Positions 24,687 to 32,316 of a stretch of 64,000 nucleotides of DNA are shown one piece after another. Made by a program: the position numbers and the translations under genes. The notes under the pieces were generated by a model, which had not been told where the DNA came from, searched no databases, and saw only the letters and a program-made list of their open reading frames with translations. This DNA is from Streptomyces rimosus subsp. rimosus. Its GTDB lineage: Bacteria; Actinomycetota; Actinomycetes; Streptomycetales; Streptomycetaceae. The number at the start of each line of letters is the position of its first letter. Position 1 is the stretch's first letter. The DNA lies in NCBI RefSeq assembly GCF_000720725.1, contig NZ_JOCQ01000002.1:131765-195764 (forward strand), given 5' to 3'.

Positions 24687-26408
24687 CTACACCCCGGGCG
24701 TGCCCTGACCCGGCGTGTCCGTCTCGTCACCCGACCGCTTCGCGTCGGCCGCCCGGCGCAGCCGTGGGTGGCGAGTGCGGCCGCGGTCGGTGATCTCCTC
24801 GCCGACGATGGTGCGCACCGCGTCCCGCAGGCCGTGCATCGCGGGGTGCCGGGCGGGCCCGGCGCCCGGGTCTTCGCGCAGTTCCTTCAGCAGTGCCCAG
24901 CACAGCGCCAGCATCACGAACACGAACGGCAGCGCGACGAGGATCGTCGCCGTCTGGAGCGCCCCGAGCCCGCCCGCCACCAGCAGCACCGCGGCGACCG
25001 CGGCCATCAGGATGCCCCAGGTGACCACCAGCCAGGTGCGCGGATGCAGCGCGCCCCGGCTGGTCAGCGACCCCATCACCAGGGACGCGGAATCGGCGCT
25101 GGTGATGAAGTACGTCATCACCAGGATCATCGCCACCCACGAGGTCACGGTCCCGGCCGGCAGCGCGTCCAGCATCCCGAACAGCGATGCCTCGGCGTCC
25201 TTCGCGTGCTTCGCCAGGTCGGCCACGCCGCCGGCGTCCAGCCGGATCGCGCTGCCGCCCAGCACGCAGAACCAGATCATGGTCGCGCCGCTGGGCACCA
25301 GCAGGACGCCGACCAGGAACTCCCGTACGGTCCGCCCGTGCGAGATCCGGGCGATGAACGTGCCGACGAACGGCGCCCAGGACAGCCACCACGCCCAGTA
25401 GAAGACGGTCCAGACGCCCAGCCAGTCCGCGTCGGTGAACGCGCCGGTCCGCGAGGCCATCGGCAGCAGGTCGGCCAGGTAGCCGCCGACGCTGGCCGGG
25501 ATGCTGTCCAGGACGTACACGGTCGGGCCGAGCACGAAGACGAACAGCATCAGCAGCGCCGCCAGCACGATGTTCATGGTGGACAGCCACTTGACGCCCT
25601 TGTGCAGGCCGGAGAAGGCCGAGGCCACGAACGCCGCGGACAGCGACACGATGATCACCAGCTGGACGGCCGTGCTGTCCGCCGTGCCCGTGGTGATGTT
25701 GAGCCCCCTGCTGACCTGGAGGGCGCCCAGGCCCAGGCTGGTGGCCGTACCGAAGACGGTCGCGAAGACGGCCAGCAGGTCGATCAGGTGCCCCAGTCGC
25801 CCGCCGGCCCGCCGCTCGCCGATCAGCGGGACGAAGGCGGAGCTGAGCCGGTTGCTGCGGCCCTTGCGGAAGCCCGCGTACGCCAGGGCCAGGCCCGCGA
25901 TGCCGTAGATGGCCCACGGCGTCAGGGTCCAGTGGAAGAACGAGTACTCCAGCGCGGTACGGGCCGCGGCGCCGGTGTGCGGTGTGACGCCGCTGGCGGG
26001 CGGCGGGGAGACGTAGTGCTGCAAGGGCTCGCCCACGCCGTAGAACATCAGGCCGATGCCCATTCCGGCGCTGAACATCATCGCGATCCACGCCAGATTG
26101 CCGAATTCCGGTTCCGCGTCGTCCGTGCCGAGCCGGACCCGGCCGAAACGGCTGAACGCGATCAGGACGCACAGCACGAGAAAGACATCCGCGGCCACCA
26201 CGAACAGCCAGCCGAAATTCCCCAGCACCCAGTTCAGCGCGGAATCGGTGACCGATTCGAAATTCTTTTTGCCCAGCGCCGCCCACGCCACCACCGCGAG
26301 CACCGCGGCCACCCCGACGCCGACCAGAACGAGATCGGGCGGCGGATCGTGTTCCGCGCCGCCGGGCCCGGAATTCGGCGTCGGTTCCTCGGACGTCTGC
26401 ACGCTCAT
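24687..26408 (-). CDS. BCCT family betaine/carnitine/choline transporter
   Basis: 573-residue membrane transporter with about 12 transmembrane helices. Family hallmarks: the glycine-rich stretch FSAGMGIGLMFYGVGEP in TM3 and the aromatic WWLSWAPFVGTFIARIS segment in TM8 that forms the substrate box. Long cytosolic tail of about 75 residues rich in Arg, Asp and Gly, which in BCCT carriers can act as an osmosensor. Imports glycine betaine, choline or a similar trimethylammonium compound driven by Na+ or H+. ATG 26408. It diverges from a glycerate kinase; an AT-rich dyad at 26426-26441 sits just upstream and may be the operator. Confidence 0.95.
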   Translation of the reverse strand: MSVQTSEEPTPNSGPGGAEHDPPPDLVLVGVGVAAVLAVVAWAALGKKNFESVTDSALNWVLGNFGWLFVVAADVFLVLCVLIAFSRFGRVRLGTDDAEPEFGNLAWIAMMFSAGMGIGLMFYGVGEPLQHYVSPPPASGVTPHTGAAARTALEYSFFHWTLTPWAIYGIAGLALAYAGFRKGRSNRLSSAFVPLIGERRAGGRLGHLIDLLAVFATVFGTATSLGLGALQVSRGLNITTGTADSTAVQLVIIVSLSAAFVASAFSGLHKGVKWLSTMNIVLAALLMLFVFVLGPTVYVLDSIPASVGGYLADLLPMASRTGAFTDADWLGVWTVFYWAWWLSWAPFVGTFIARISHGRTVREFLVGVLLVPSGATMIWFCVLGGSAIRLDAGGVADLAKHAKDAEASLFGMLDALPAGTVTSWVAMILVMTYFITSADSASLVMGSLTSRGALHPRTWLVVTWGILMAAVAAVLLVAGGLGALQTATILVALPFVFVMLALCWALLKELREDPGAGPARHPAMHGLRDAVRTIVGEEITDRGRTRHPRLRRAADAKRSGDETDTPGQGTPGV

Positions 26409-26425
26409 GGCGTCCCACTATGACC

Positions 26426-26441
26426 GGAAAAATATTGTTCC
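26426..26441. promoter_or_regulatory. AT-rich operator-like dyad upstream of the BCCT gene
   Basis: GGAAAAATATTGTTCC, 16 bp, with 14 of 16 positions symmetric and an AATATT centre, begins 18 bp before the BCCT start codon. A TAAGGT hexamer at 26500-26505 is a plausible -10 for the divergent glycerate kinase gene. AT content is far above the local average. Confidence 0.5.
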
Positions 26442-26545
26442 GCCGGATTGGCGCGCCGTCCGGCACCGCCGCTCCCTGTTCGCCGGAGCCCGCGCCGGAT
26501 AAGGTCGCAGCGGCGCGACTGCCAGTTCGAAAGCAAGGGGAAACA

Positions 26546-27721
26546 GTGGCGGACGCAGCAAGGACACCGGCGGCAGACCGGGACCGGGCACCGCGGGTGC
26601 TGGTCGCCGCGGACAAATTCAAGGGTTCGCTCACCGCCGTCGAGGTCGCCGGACACGTCACGGCCGGGCTGCGCCGGGCCGTCCCGGGCCTCGCGGTGGA
26701 GTCGGTGCCGGTCGCGGACGGCGGCGACGGCACGGTCGCGGCCGCCCTGGCGGCGGGCTTCGCACGGCACGAGGCCCGGGTCACCGGCCCCGTCGGCGAC
26801 CCGGTGACGGCCACCTTCGCGCTCCACGAGGACGGCACGGCCGTGGTGGAGATGGCGGAGGCGTCCGGCCTCCAGCACCTGCCGGACGGGCGCTTCGCAC
26901 CGCTCACGGCCACCACGTACGGCACCGGCGAGCTGCTGCGCGCGGCGCTGGACGCGGGCGCCGGCACGATCGTCCTCGGCGTCGGCGGCAGCGCCACGAC
27001 CGACGGCGGCGCGGGGATGCTCGCCGCCCTCGGCGCCCGCTTCCTGGACGCCGCGGGCGCCCCGCTCCCACCGGGCGGCGGCCCGCTGCGCGACCTGGTC
27101 ACCGCCGATCTGACCGGCCTGGACCCCCGGCTCGCCGGTACGGACGTGGTGCTCGCCAGTGACGTGGACAACCCGCTCACCGGCCCGACGGGCGCCCCCG
27201 CCGTCTACGGGCCGCAGAAGGGCGCGAGCGAACAGGACGTCGCGGCACTGGACGCGGCCCTCGCCCACTACGCCAAGGTTCTGGAGGCCGCGGTGGGGCC
27301 GCGCGCCGCCGAGTGCGCCCTCGCGCCCGGCGCGGGCGCGGCGGGCGGCATCGGCTACGGCGCTCTGGTCGGCCTGGGCGCCGCCTTCCGGCCGGGCATC
27401 GACGTGATGCTGGAGGTGCTGGGCTTCGCCCCGGCCCTGGCCCGCGCCACCTTCGTCGTCACCGGGGAGGGCTCGCTGGACGAGCAGACCCTGCACGGCA
27501 AGGCACCGGCCGGGGTCGCGGCGGCGGCCCGTGCCGCGGGCCTGGACGTGGCGGCGGTCTGCGGGCGACTGGCCCTGCCGCCCGAGGTGCTGGGCCGGGC
27601 CGGCATCCGCCGCGCCTATCCGCTGACCGACCTGGAGCCGGACCCGGCGCGCTGCATGGCCGAGGCGGGGCCGCTCCTGGAGCGCGCCGCGGAGGCCCTG
27701 GCCCGGGACTTCCTGAGCTGA
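26546..27721 (+). CDS. glycerate kinase, GlxK/GarK type
   Basis: 391 residues; phosphorylates D-glycerate to 2-phosphoglycerate (or 3-phosphoglycerate) in glyoxylate and serine-type metabolism. Typical features: LVAADKFKGSLTAVEVA at the N terminus, VPVADGGDGT, TYGTGELLRAALDAGA, LGVGGSATTDGGAGM, LASDVDNPLTGPTGAPAVYGPQKGA, VTGEGSLDEQTLHGKAP. GTG 26546 follows AGGGGA at 5 nt. The gene lies 5-9 kb from an ethylmalonyl-CoA pathway block that releases glyoxylate, so a role in glyoxylate salvage is possible but unproved. Followed by a strong bidirectional terminator. Confidence 0.95.
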   Translation: MADAARTPAADRDRAPRVLVAADKFKGSLTAVEVAGHVTAGLRRAVPGLAVESVPVADGGDGTVAAALAAGFARHEARVTGPVGDPVTATFALHEDGTAVVEMAEASGLQHLPDGRFAPLTATTYGTGELLRAALDAGAGTIVLGVGGSATTDGGAGMLAALGARFLDAAGAPLPPGGGPLRDLVTADLTGLDPRLAGTDVVLASDVDNPLTGPTGAPAVYGPQKGASEQDVAALDAALAHYAKVLEAAVGPRAAECALAPGAGAAGGIGYGALVGLGAAFRPGIDVMLEVLGFAPALARATFVVTGEGSLDEQTLHGKAPAGVAAAARAAGLDVAAVCGRLALPPEVLGRAGIRRAYPLTDLEPDPARCMAEAGPLLERAAEALARDFLS

Positions 27722-27850
27722 CGGCGGTGACGGCGGTGACGGAGGTAGCTGCGGTGCCCGTGGTGGCCGTACGGCGCTGACACGGGCCGCCAGGGGGCGC
27801 GGCGGGCGCCTGGGCGCGCCCCGTGCGCCTCCGCGCTTCCGGATACGGCA

Positions 27851-27890
27851 AAAGGCCCCCGCCGAGCTGCTGCGCTCGGCGGGGGCCTTT
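27851..27890. terminator. bidirectional terminator between glycerate kinase and pssA
   Basis: A perfect 17-bp stem (AAAGGCCCCCGCCGAGC, 27851-27867, with its complement 27874-27890) and a 6-nt loop. The A-tract on one side and T-tract on the other let it work in both directions between the convergent genes ending at 27721 and 27914. Confidence 0.93.
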
Positions 27891-27913
27891 CGTGGTCCGA
27901 AGGCCGGTGGCCG

Positions 27914-28780
27914 CTACGGGATCTGCTGCACCTGCGCGCTGCGCGCCTCGCGGCGGTTGTCGCGGAAGGCGTTGACCCGGCGGGCCGTCGCGAAGACCGG
28001 GATCATCGCGCCCAGCACGATCTGGAGGGCGCAGCCGGTCTGCAGGAGCATCTGGCCGCCGGGGGCGTCCAGCGCCCAGGCCGCCAGCATGCCCATGCTC
28101 AGCACGATCCAGCTGAGCATCGCCACCGCGAGCCGTCCCCGCGGCTTCGGGTACTCGACCCGGCTCACCATCAGCCAGGCCACGCCGATGATCGCCAGCA
28201 GCGTCGGTACGAAGGGCAGCTCCAGCAGGACGATCGCGACGACGGTCAGCGCGCCGAACGGGCTCGGCATGCCCTGGAAGATGCCGTCCCGCAGCGTCAC
28301 ACAGGAGAACCGGGCCAGCCGCAGCACCACCGCCAGCAGCACCACCACCGCCGCGACCACCGAGACCCGCTGGAGCTGGTGGGCGTCCGGGGCGACCATG
28401 CCCCAGGTGACGACGAAGTACGCCGGCGCCAGTCCGAAGCTGATCAGGTCGGAGAGGTTGTCGAGCTCGGCCCCCATTGCCGAGGCGCGCAGCTTGCGCG
28501 CGACGAGCCCGTCGAACAGGTCGAAGATGGAGGCCAGCAGCATCAGGATCACCGCCATGGCGGCGCTGTGCCGCGCCATCCCGCCGTCCTCGTTGCCCGT
28601 CAGGTGGGGGATGAGGACGCCGGTGGTGGTGAAGTAGACGGCCATGAAGCCGCAGATGGCGTTGCCGAGGGTGAGGGTGTCCGCGATCGACAGCCGCGTC
28701 GACAGGGGCATGTCGTCGGCCGCGTCCTCCTCGACCTCCGCGACCCAGCCGGACTGGGTGTCGGGATCAATCACGGTCAA
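27914..28780 (-). CDS. pssA: CDP-diacylglycerol--serine O-phosphatidyltransferase
   Basis: 288-residue integral membrane enzyme that makes phosphatidylserine from CDP-diacylglycerol and serine. The CDP-alcohol phosphotransferase signature is intact: DLFDGLVARKLRASAMGAELDNLSD, DG(x2)AR(x8)G(x3)D(x3)D. About eight hydrophobic helices. The start is uncertain: TTG 28780 or GTG 28774, both inside the 3' end of psd (overlap of 14 or 8 bp), which implies translational coupling; GGGGTGA lies 6 nt before the TTG. Together psd and pssA make phosphatidylethanolamine, a major Streptomyces phospholipid. Phosphatidylserine made here is the substrate of Psd. Confidence 0.95.
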   Translation of the reverse strand: MTVIDPDTQSGWVAEVEEDAADDMPLSTRLSIADTLTLGNAICGFMAVYFTTTGVLIPHLTGNEDGGMARHSAAMAVILMLLASIFDLFDGLVARKLRASAMGAELDNLSDLISFGLAPAYFVVTWGMVAPDAHQLQRVSVVAAVVVLLAVVLRLARFSCVTLRDGIFQGMPSPFGALTVVAIVLLELPFVPTLLAIIGVAWLMVSRVEYPKPRGRLAVAMLSWIVLSMGMLAAWALDAPGGQMLLQTGCALQIVLGAMIPVFATARRVNAFRDNRREARSAQVQQIP

Positions 28781-29414
28781 GGCGTGTCACCCCCGCGGTG
28801 GTGGCCTGGCCGACCTCGACCGCGGCCTCGACACCCGCCGGGAGGTAGACGTCGACGCGCGACCCGAAGCGGATCAGGCCGATGCGCTCGCCCTGCTCCA
28901 CCTTCGTGCCCTGGGGGACGTAGGGGACGATGCGGCGGGCCACGGCACCGGCGATCTGCACCATCTCGATGTCGCCGAGCTCGGTGTCGAAGTGCCAGAC
29001 CACCCGCTCGTTGTTCTCGCTCTCCTTGTTGAACGCCGGGACGAACCCGCCGGGGATGTGCTCCACGGACGTCACCGTGCCGGCCAGCGGGGCGCGGTTG
29101 ACGTGGACGTTCAGCGGGCTCATGAAGATCGCGACGCGGGTGCGTCCGTCCTTCCACGGCATGATGCTCTGCACCACGCCGTCGGCCGGGGAGATGACCC
29201 GGCCCTGAGCGATCTCGCGCTCAGGGTCGCGGAAGAACCACAGCATGCCCGCCGCCAGGGCGGTGGCGGGCACGGCGGCGGCAGCCCAGCGTCCCGAGCG
29301 GCGGGAACGGGCCAGGCTGACCGCGGCCGTCGCGACGGTCGGCAGAAGCCACGGCGACGCTCCGCGCGCGAGGCGGACGCGACCGCGTTGTGCAGAGGAT
29401 TGGCTGTGGGGCAT
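28767..29414 (-). CDS. psd: phosphatidylserine decarboxylase proenzyme (short, archaeal-type)
   Basis: 215 residues. Self-cleaving pyruvoyl enzyme converting phosphatidylserine to phosphatidylethanolamine. An N-terminal hydrophobic segment (WAAAAVPATALAAGMLWFF) anchors it in the membrane. The body shows RVISPADGVVQSI, SPLNVHVNRAPLAG, GGFVPAFNKESENNERV and the processing site RFGSRVD, with cleavage expected between Gly184 and Ser185. Length fits the short PSD-A type. ATG 29414 is preferred over an upstream start because GAAGG precedes it by 7 nt. First gene of psd-pssA; downstream of the ethylmalonyl-CoA genes on the same strand, but separated from them by the hairpin at 29540-29572. Confidence 0.95.
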   Translation of the reverse strand: MPHSQSSAQRGRVRLARGASPWLLPTVATAAVSLARSRRSGRWAAAAVPATALAAGMLWFFRDPEREIAQGRVISPADGVVQSIMPWKDGRTRVAIFMSPLNVHVNRAPLAGTVTSVEHIPGGFVPAFNKESENNERVVWHFDTELGDIEMVQIAGAVARRIVPYVPQGTKVEQGERIGLIRFGSRVDVYLPAGVEAAVEVGQATTAGVTRLDRD

Positions 29415-29539
29415 GGATGACCTTCGTAGCGGAGGATGCCGCATATGCAATGGGGGACGGCGGCTTTCCCGGGATGGTATCGGTTGCGGGCGGCAACTGG
29501 CCAAGAGCCAGAGCCAATCCGTGGCCGAACAACGATGAC

Positions 29540-29572
29540 GGGGTGTGATCTTCGTCCTGAAGAAAACACCCC
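29540..29572. terminator. hairpin between mcd and psd
   Basis: GGGGTGT (29540-29546) pairs with ACACCCC (29566-29572) and an inner stem TCTTC/GAAGA closes a GTCCT loop, with a 2x2 internal loop. It sits 12 bp beyond the mcd stop. Probably terminates or attenuates the ethylmalonyl-CoA operon before psd, though there is no long U tract. Confidence 0.6.
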
Positions 29573-29583
29573 AAATCGGGCGT

Positions 29584-30801
29584 TCACCCCTGGATTCGGT
29601 ACTCCTCCAGTAGCCGTCGGCCGATGATCATTTTCTGGATCTCGGCGGTTCCTTCACCGATGAGGAGCATCGGTGCCTCCCGGTAGAGGCGCTCGATCTC
29701 GTACTCCTTGGAGAAGCCGTAGCCGCCGTGGATGCGGAACGCGTCCTCCACCACCTCCTTGCAGTACTCGGAGGCCAGGTACTTGGCCATGCCCGCTTCA
29801 AGGTCGTTTCGCTGTCCGGAGTCCTTTTTGCGAGCGGCGTTGACCATCATCGCATGGGCGGCTTCCACCTTTGTCGCCATTTCGGCAAGTTTGAACTGGA
29901 TCGCCTGGTGCTGGGCGATCGGCTTGCCGAACGTGTGCCGCTGCTGCGCGTACGAAACGCCCAGCTCGAAGGCGCGCTGCGCGACGCCGCAGCCCCGCGC
30001 GGCCACATTCACCCGTCCGACCTCGACGCCGTCCATCATGTGATAGAAGCCACGTCCGGTCTCGCCGCCGAGGACCCGGTCGGCGGGGACCCGCAGCCCG
30101 TCCATGATCAGTTCGGTGGTGTCCACCCCCTTGTAGCCCATTTTGTCGATCTTGCCGGGGATGGTCAGACCCGGCCGGACCTCGCCGAAGCCGGCCTCCT
30201 TCTCCACGAGGAAGGTGGTCATCGACTTGTGCGGCGCGGTGCCCTCCGGGTGGCCCTCGTCCGTACGGCACAGCACCGCGACCAGAGTTGACGAACCGCC
30301 GTTGGTCAGCCACATCTTCTGACCGGTCAGTACGAAATCCCCGTCGTCCCCGCCGTCCCGCACGCCCTTGGACGTGATGGCCGAGACGTCCGAGCCGAGC
30401 GCCGGCTCCGACATCGAGAAGGCGCCGCGGATCTCGCCCGCCGCCATCTTCGGCAGGAAGTACTCCTTCTGCTCCTGCGTGCCGTGCTGCTTGAGCATGT
30501 ACGCCACGATGAAGTGGGTGTTGATGATGCCCGACACGCTCATCCAGCCGCGGGCGATCTCCTCCACCGTCAGCGCGTACGTCAGCAGCGATTCGCCGAG
30601 CCCGCCGTACTCCTCCGGAATCATCAGCCCGAAGACGCCGAGATCCTTCAGCCCCTCGACTATCCGCGTCGGGTACTCGTCGCGGTGCTCCAGCTCGGTG
30701 GCGACCGGGAGAATCTCTTTGTCGACGAAGTCGCGGACCGTCGAGAGGATTTCCCGCTGGATGTCCGTCAGGCCCTCGGTCTGCGCGAGGCGTCCGCTCA
30801 T
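29584..30801 (-). CDS. mcd: acyl-CoA dehydrogenase, probable (2S)-methylsuccinyl-CoA dehydrogenase
   Basis: 405-residue FAD acyl-CoA dehydrogenase. FAD/substrate motif AFSMSEPALGSDVSA, the QRHTFGKPIAQHQAIQFKLA helix, and the C-terminal EYEIERLYREAPMLLIGEGTAEIQ in which the catalytic base Glu lies in REAP. The functional call comes from context: it is the fourth step of the ethylmalonyl-CoA pathway, oxidising methylsuccinyl-CoA to mesaconyl-CoA, with mch, mcl, ecm and ccr directly upstream. Proteobacterial Mcd is longer (about 550 residues by recall), so this is the shorter standard acyl-CoA dehydrogenase form. ATG 30801 is one base after the mch stop. Confidence 0.88.
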   Translation of the reverse strand: MSGRLAQTEGLTDIQREILSTVRDFVDKEILPVATELEHRDEYPTRIVEGLKDLGVFGLMIPEEYGGLGESLLTYALTVEEIARGWMSVSGIINTHFIVAYMLKQHGTQEQKEYFLPKMAAGEIRGAFSMSEPALGSDVSAITSKGVRDGGDDGDFVLTGQKMWLTNGGSSTLVAVLCRTDEGHPEGTAPHKSMTTFLVEKEAGFGEVRPGLTIPGKIDKMGYKGVDTTELIMDGLRVPADRVLGGETGRGFYHMMDGVEVGRVNVAARGCGVAQRAFELGVSYAQQRHTFGKPIAQHQAIQFKLAEMATKVEAAHAMMVNAARKKDSGQRNDLEAGMAKYLASEYCKEVVEDAFRIHGGYGFSKEYEIERLYREAPMLLIGEGTAEIQKMIIGRRLLEEYRIQG

Positions 30802-30802
30802 C

Positions 30803-31324
30803 TCACTTCTCCTTACGGGCCGGTTCCCGCAGTTCGGGGCGGCCCGGCTGCTCGCCGCCGCGCTCCTTGACGTACGTGGCGGTGGGCACCATCACCTTGC
30901 GCCGGAAGACGCACACCAGGGTGCCGTCCTGCTTGTAGCCCTTGGTCTCCACGTACACGATCCCGCGGTCGCTCTTCGACTTCGACGGCGTCTTGTCCAG
31001 CACCGTCGTCTCGCCGTAGAGGGTGTCCCCGTGGAATGTGGGCGCGACATGCTTCAGCGACTCGATTTCGAGGTTCGCGATCGCCTTGCCCGACACATCC
31101 GGCACCGACATCCCCAGCAACAGCGAGTAGATGTAGTTCCCGACGACGACATTCTTCCCGAAGTCGGTCGTCCGCTCGGCATAGTTGCTGTCCATGTGCA
31201 GCGGGTGGTGATTCATCGTGAGCAGGCAGAAGAGGTGGTCGTCGTATTCCGTGACCGTCTTTCCCGGCCAGTGCTTGTAGACGTCCCCGACGGTGAATTC
31301 CTCATAGGTACGGCCGAACTGCAT
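30803..31324 (-). CDS. mch: MaoC-family dehydratase, probable mesaconyl-CoA hydratase
   Basis: 173-residue hot-dog fold hydratase: EFTVGDVYKHWPGKTVTEYDDHLFCLLTMNHHPLHMDSNYAE contains the MaoC hydratase core with the catalytic Asp/His pair, followed by VVVGNYIYSLLLGMSV. Hydrates mesaconyl-CoA to beta-methylmalyl-CoA in the ethylmalonyl-CoA pathway, inferred from its position between mcl and mcd. Proteobacterial Mch is a double hot-dog of about 340 residues; this is a single domain and presumably dimerises. ATG 31324 has GGAGG at 10 nt; GTG 31333 would overlap the mcl stop in GTGA but its SD would be 1 nt away, so the ATG is preferred. Confidence 0.87.
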   Translation of the reverse strand: MQFGRTYEEFTVGDVYKHWPGKTVTEYDDHLFCLLTMNHHPLHMDSNYAERTTDFGKNVVVGNYIYSLLLGMSVPDVSGKAIANLEIESLKHVAPTFHGDTLYGETTVLDKTPSKSKSDRGIVYVETKGYKQDGTLVCVFRRKVMVPTATYVKERGGEQPGRPELREPARKEK

Positions 31325-31329
31325 CGCGC

Positions 31330-32316
31330 TCACGCCTCCGGGGCTTCGAACTTCGAGGTACGGGTCATGCCGGCGGCGCGGCCCTTTCCGGAGATGACCA
31401 GCGCCATCTTGCGGCTGGCCTCGTCGATCATCTCGTCACCGAGCATCGCGGAACCCTTCTTCCCGCCCGCCTCGGAGGTGTGCCACGCGTACGCGTCCAG
31501 GATCAGCTCCGCGTGGTCGTAGTCCTCCTGCGTGGGCGAGAACACCTCGTTGGCGGCCTCGACCTGACCCGGGTGCAGCACCCACTTGCCGTCGAAGCCC
31601 AGCGCCGCGGCGCGCCCGGCGACCTCCTTGTAGCCGTCCACGTTCTTGATCTGGAGGTAGGGGCCGTCGATGGCCTGGAGGTCGTTGGCGCGGGCCGCCA
31701 TCAGGATGCGCATGAGGATGTAGTGGTACGCGTCCGCGCCGTACCCGGGCGGCTGCTCGCCCACGACCAGCGTCTTCATGTTGATGGAGGCCATGAAGTC
31801 GGCCGGGCCGAAGATGATGGTCTCCAGGCGCGGCGACGCGGCGGCGATGTCGTCCACGTTCACCAGGCCCCTGGCGTTCTCGATCTGCGCCTCGATGCCG
31901 ATCCGGCCGGCCTCGAAGCCCATGGTCTTCTCGATCTGGCTCAGCAGCAGGTCCAGCGCGACCACCTGCTGGGCGTCCTGCACCTTCGGCAGCATGATGC
32001 AGTCCAGGTTCTGGCCCGCGCCCTCGACGACGGTGATGACGTCCCGGTAGGTCCACTCCGTGGTCCAGTCGTTGACCCGCACGACGCGCGTCTTGCCGGT
32101 CCAGTCGCCGGTGTTCAGCGCGTCGACGATGTTGTGCCGCGCGCCCGGCTTCGCCAGCGGCGCGCAGGCGTCCTCCAGGTCCAGGAACACCTGGTCCGCG
32201 GGCAGGCCCTGGGCCTTCTCCAGGAAGCGCGGATTGCTGCCGGGCACGGCGAGGCAGGAACGGCGCGGGCGGAGCCGGTTGCCGTCGGAAGGGGCGGCGG
32301 GAGCGGGGCGGGTCAT
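31330..32316 (-). CDS. mcl: HpcH/HpaI-CitE family lyase, probable beta-methylmalyl-CoA/malyl-CoA lyase
   Basis: 328 residues of the citrate-lyase beta-like family: RSCLAVPGSNPRFLEKA, VFLDLEDACAP, KTRVVRVND, IEAQIENARGLVNVDDI (Mg-binding Glu) and IFGPADFMASINM (Mg-binding Asp), then WVLHPGQVEAANEVFSPT. Cleaves beta-methylmalyl-CoA to glyoxylate and propionyl-CoA, and can condense or cleave malyl-CoA. The start ATG 32316 overlaps the ecm stop as ATGA and has GGAGG 7 nt upstream, so the two are translationally coupled. Position in the ccr-ecm-mcl-mch-mcd block supports the specific call over citrate lyase. Confidence 0.9.
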   Translation of the reverse strand: MTRPAPAAPSDGNRLRPRRSCLAVPGSNPRFLEKAQGLPADQVFLDLEDACAPLAKPGARHNIVDALNTGDWTGKTRVVRVNDWTTEWTYRDVITVVEGAGQNLDCIMLPKVQDAQQVVALDLLLSQIEKTMGFEAGRIGIEAQIENARGLVNVDDIAAASPRLETIIFGPADFMASINMKTLVVGEQPPGYGADAYHYILMRILMAARANDLQAIDGPYLQIKNVDGYKEVAGRAAALGFDGKWVLHPGQVEAANEVFSPTQEDYDHAELILDAYAWHTSEAGGKKGSAMLGDEMIDEASRKMALVISGKGRAAGMTRTSKFEAPEA

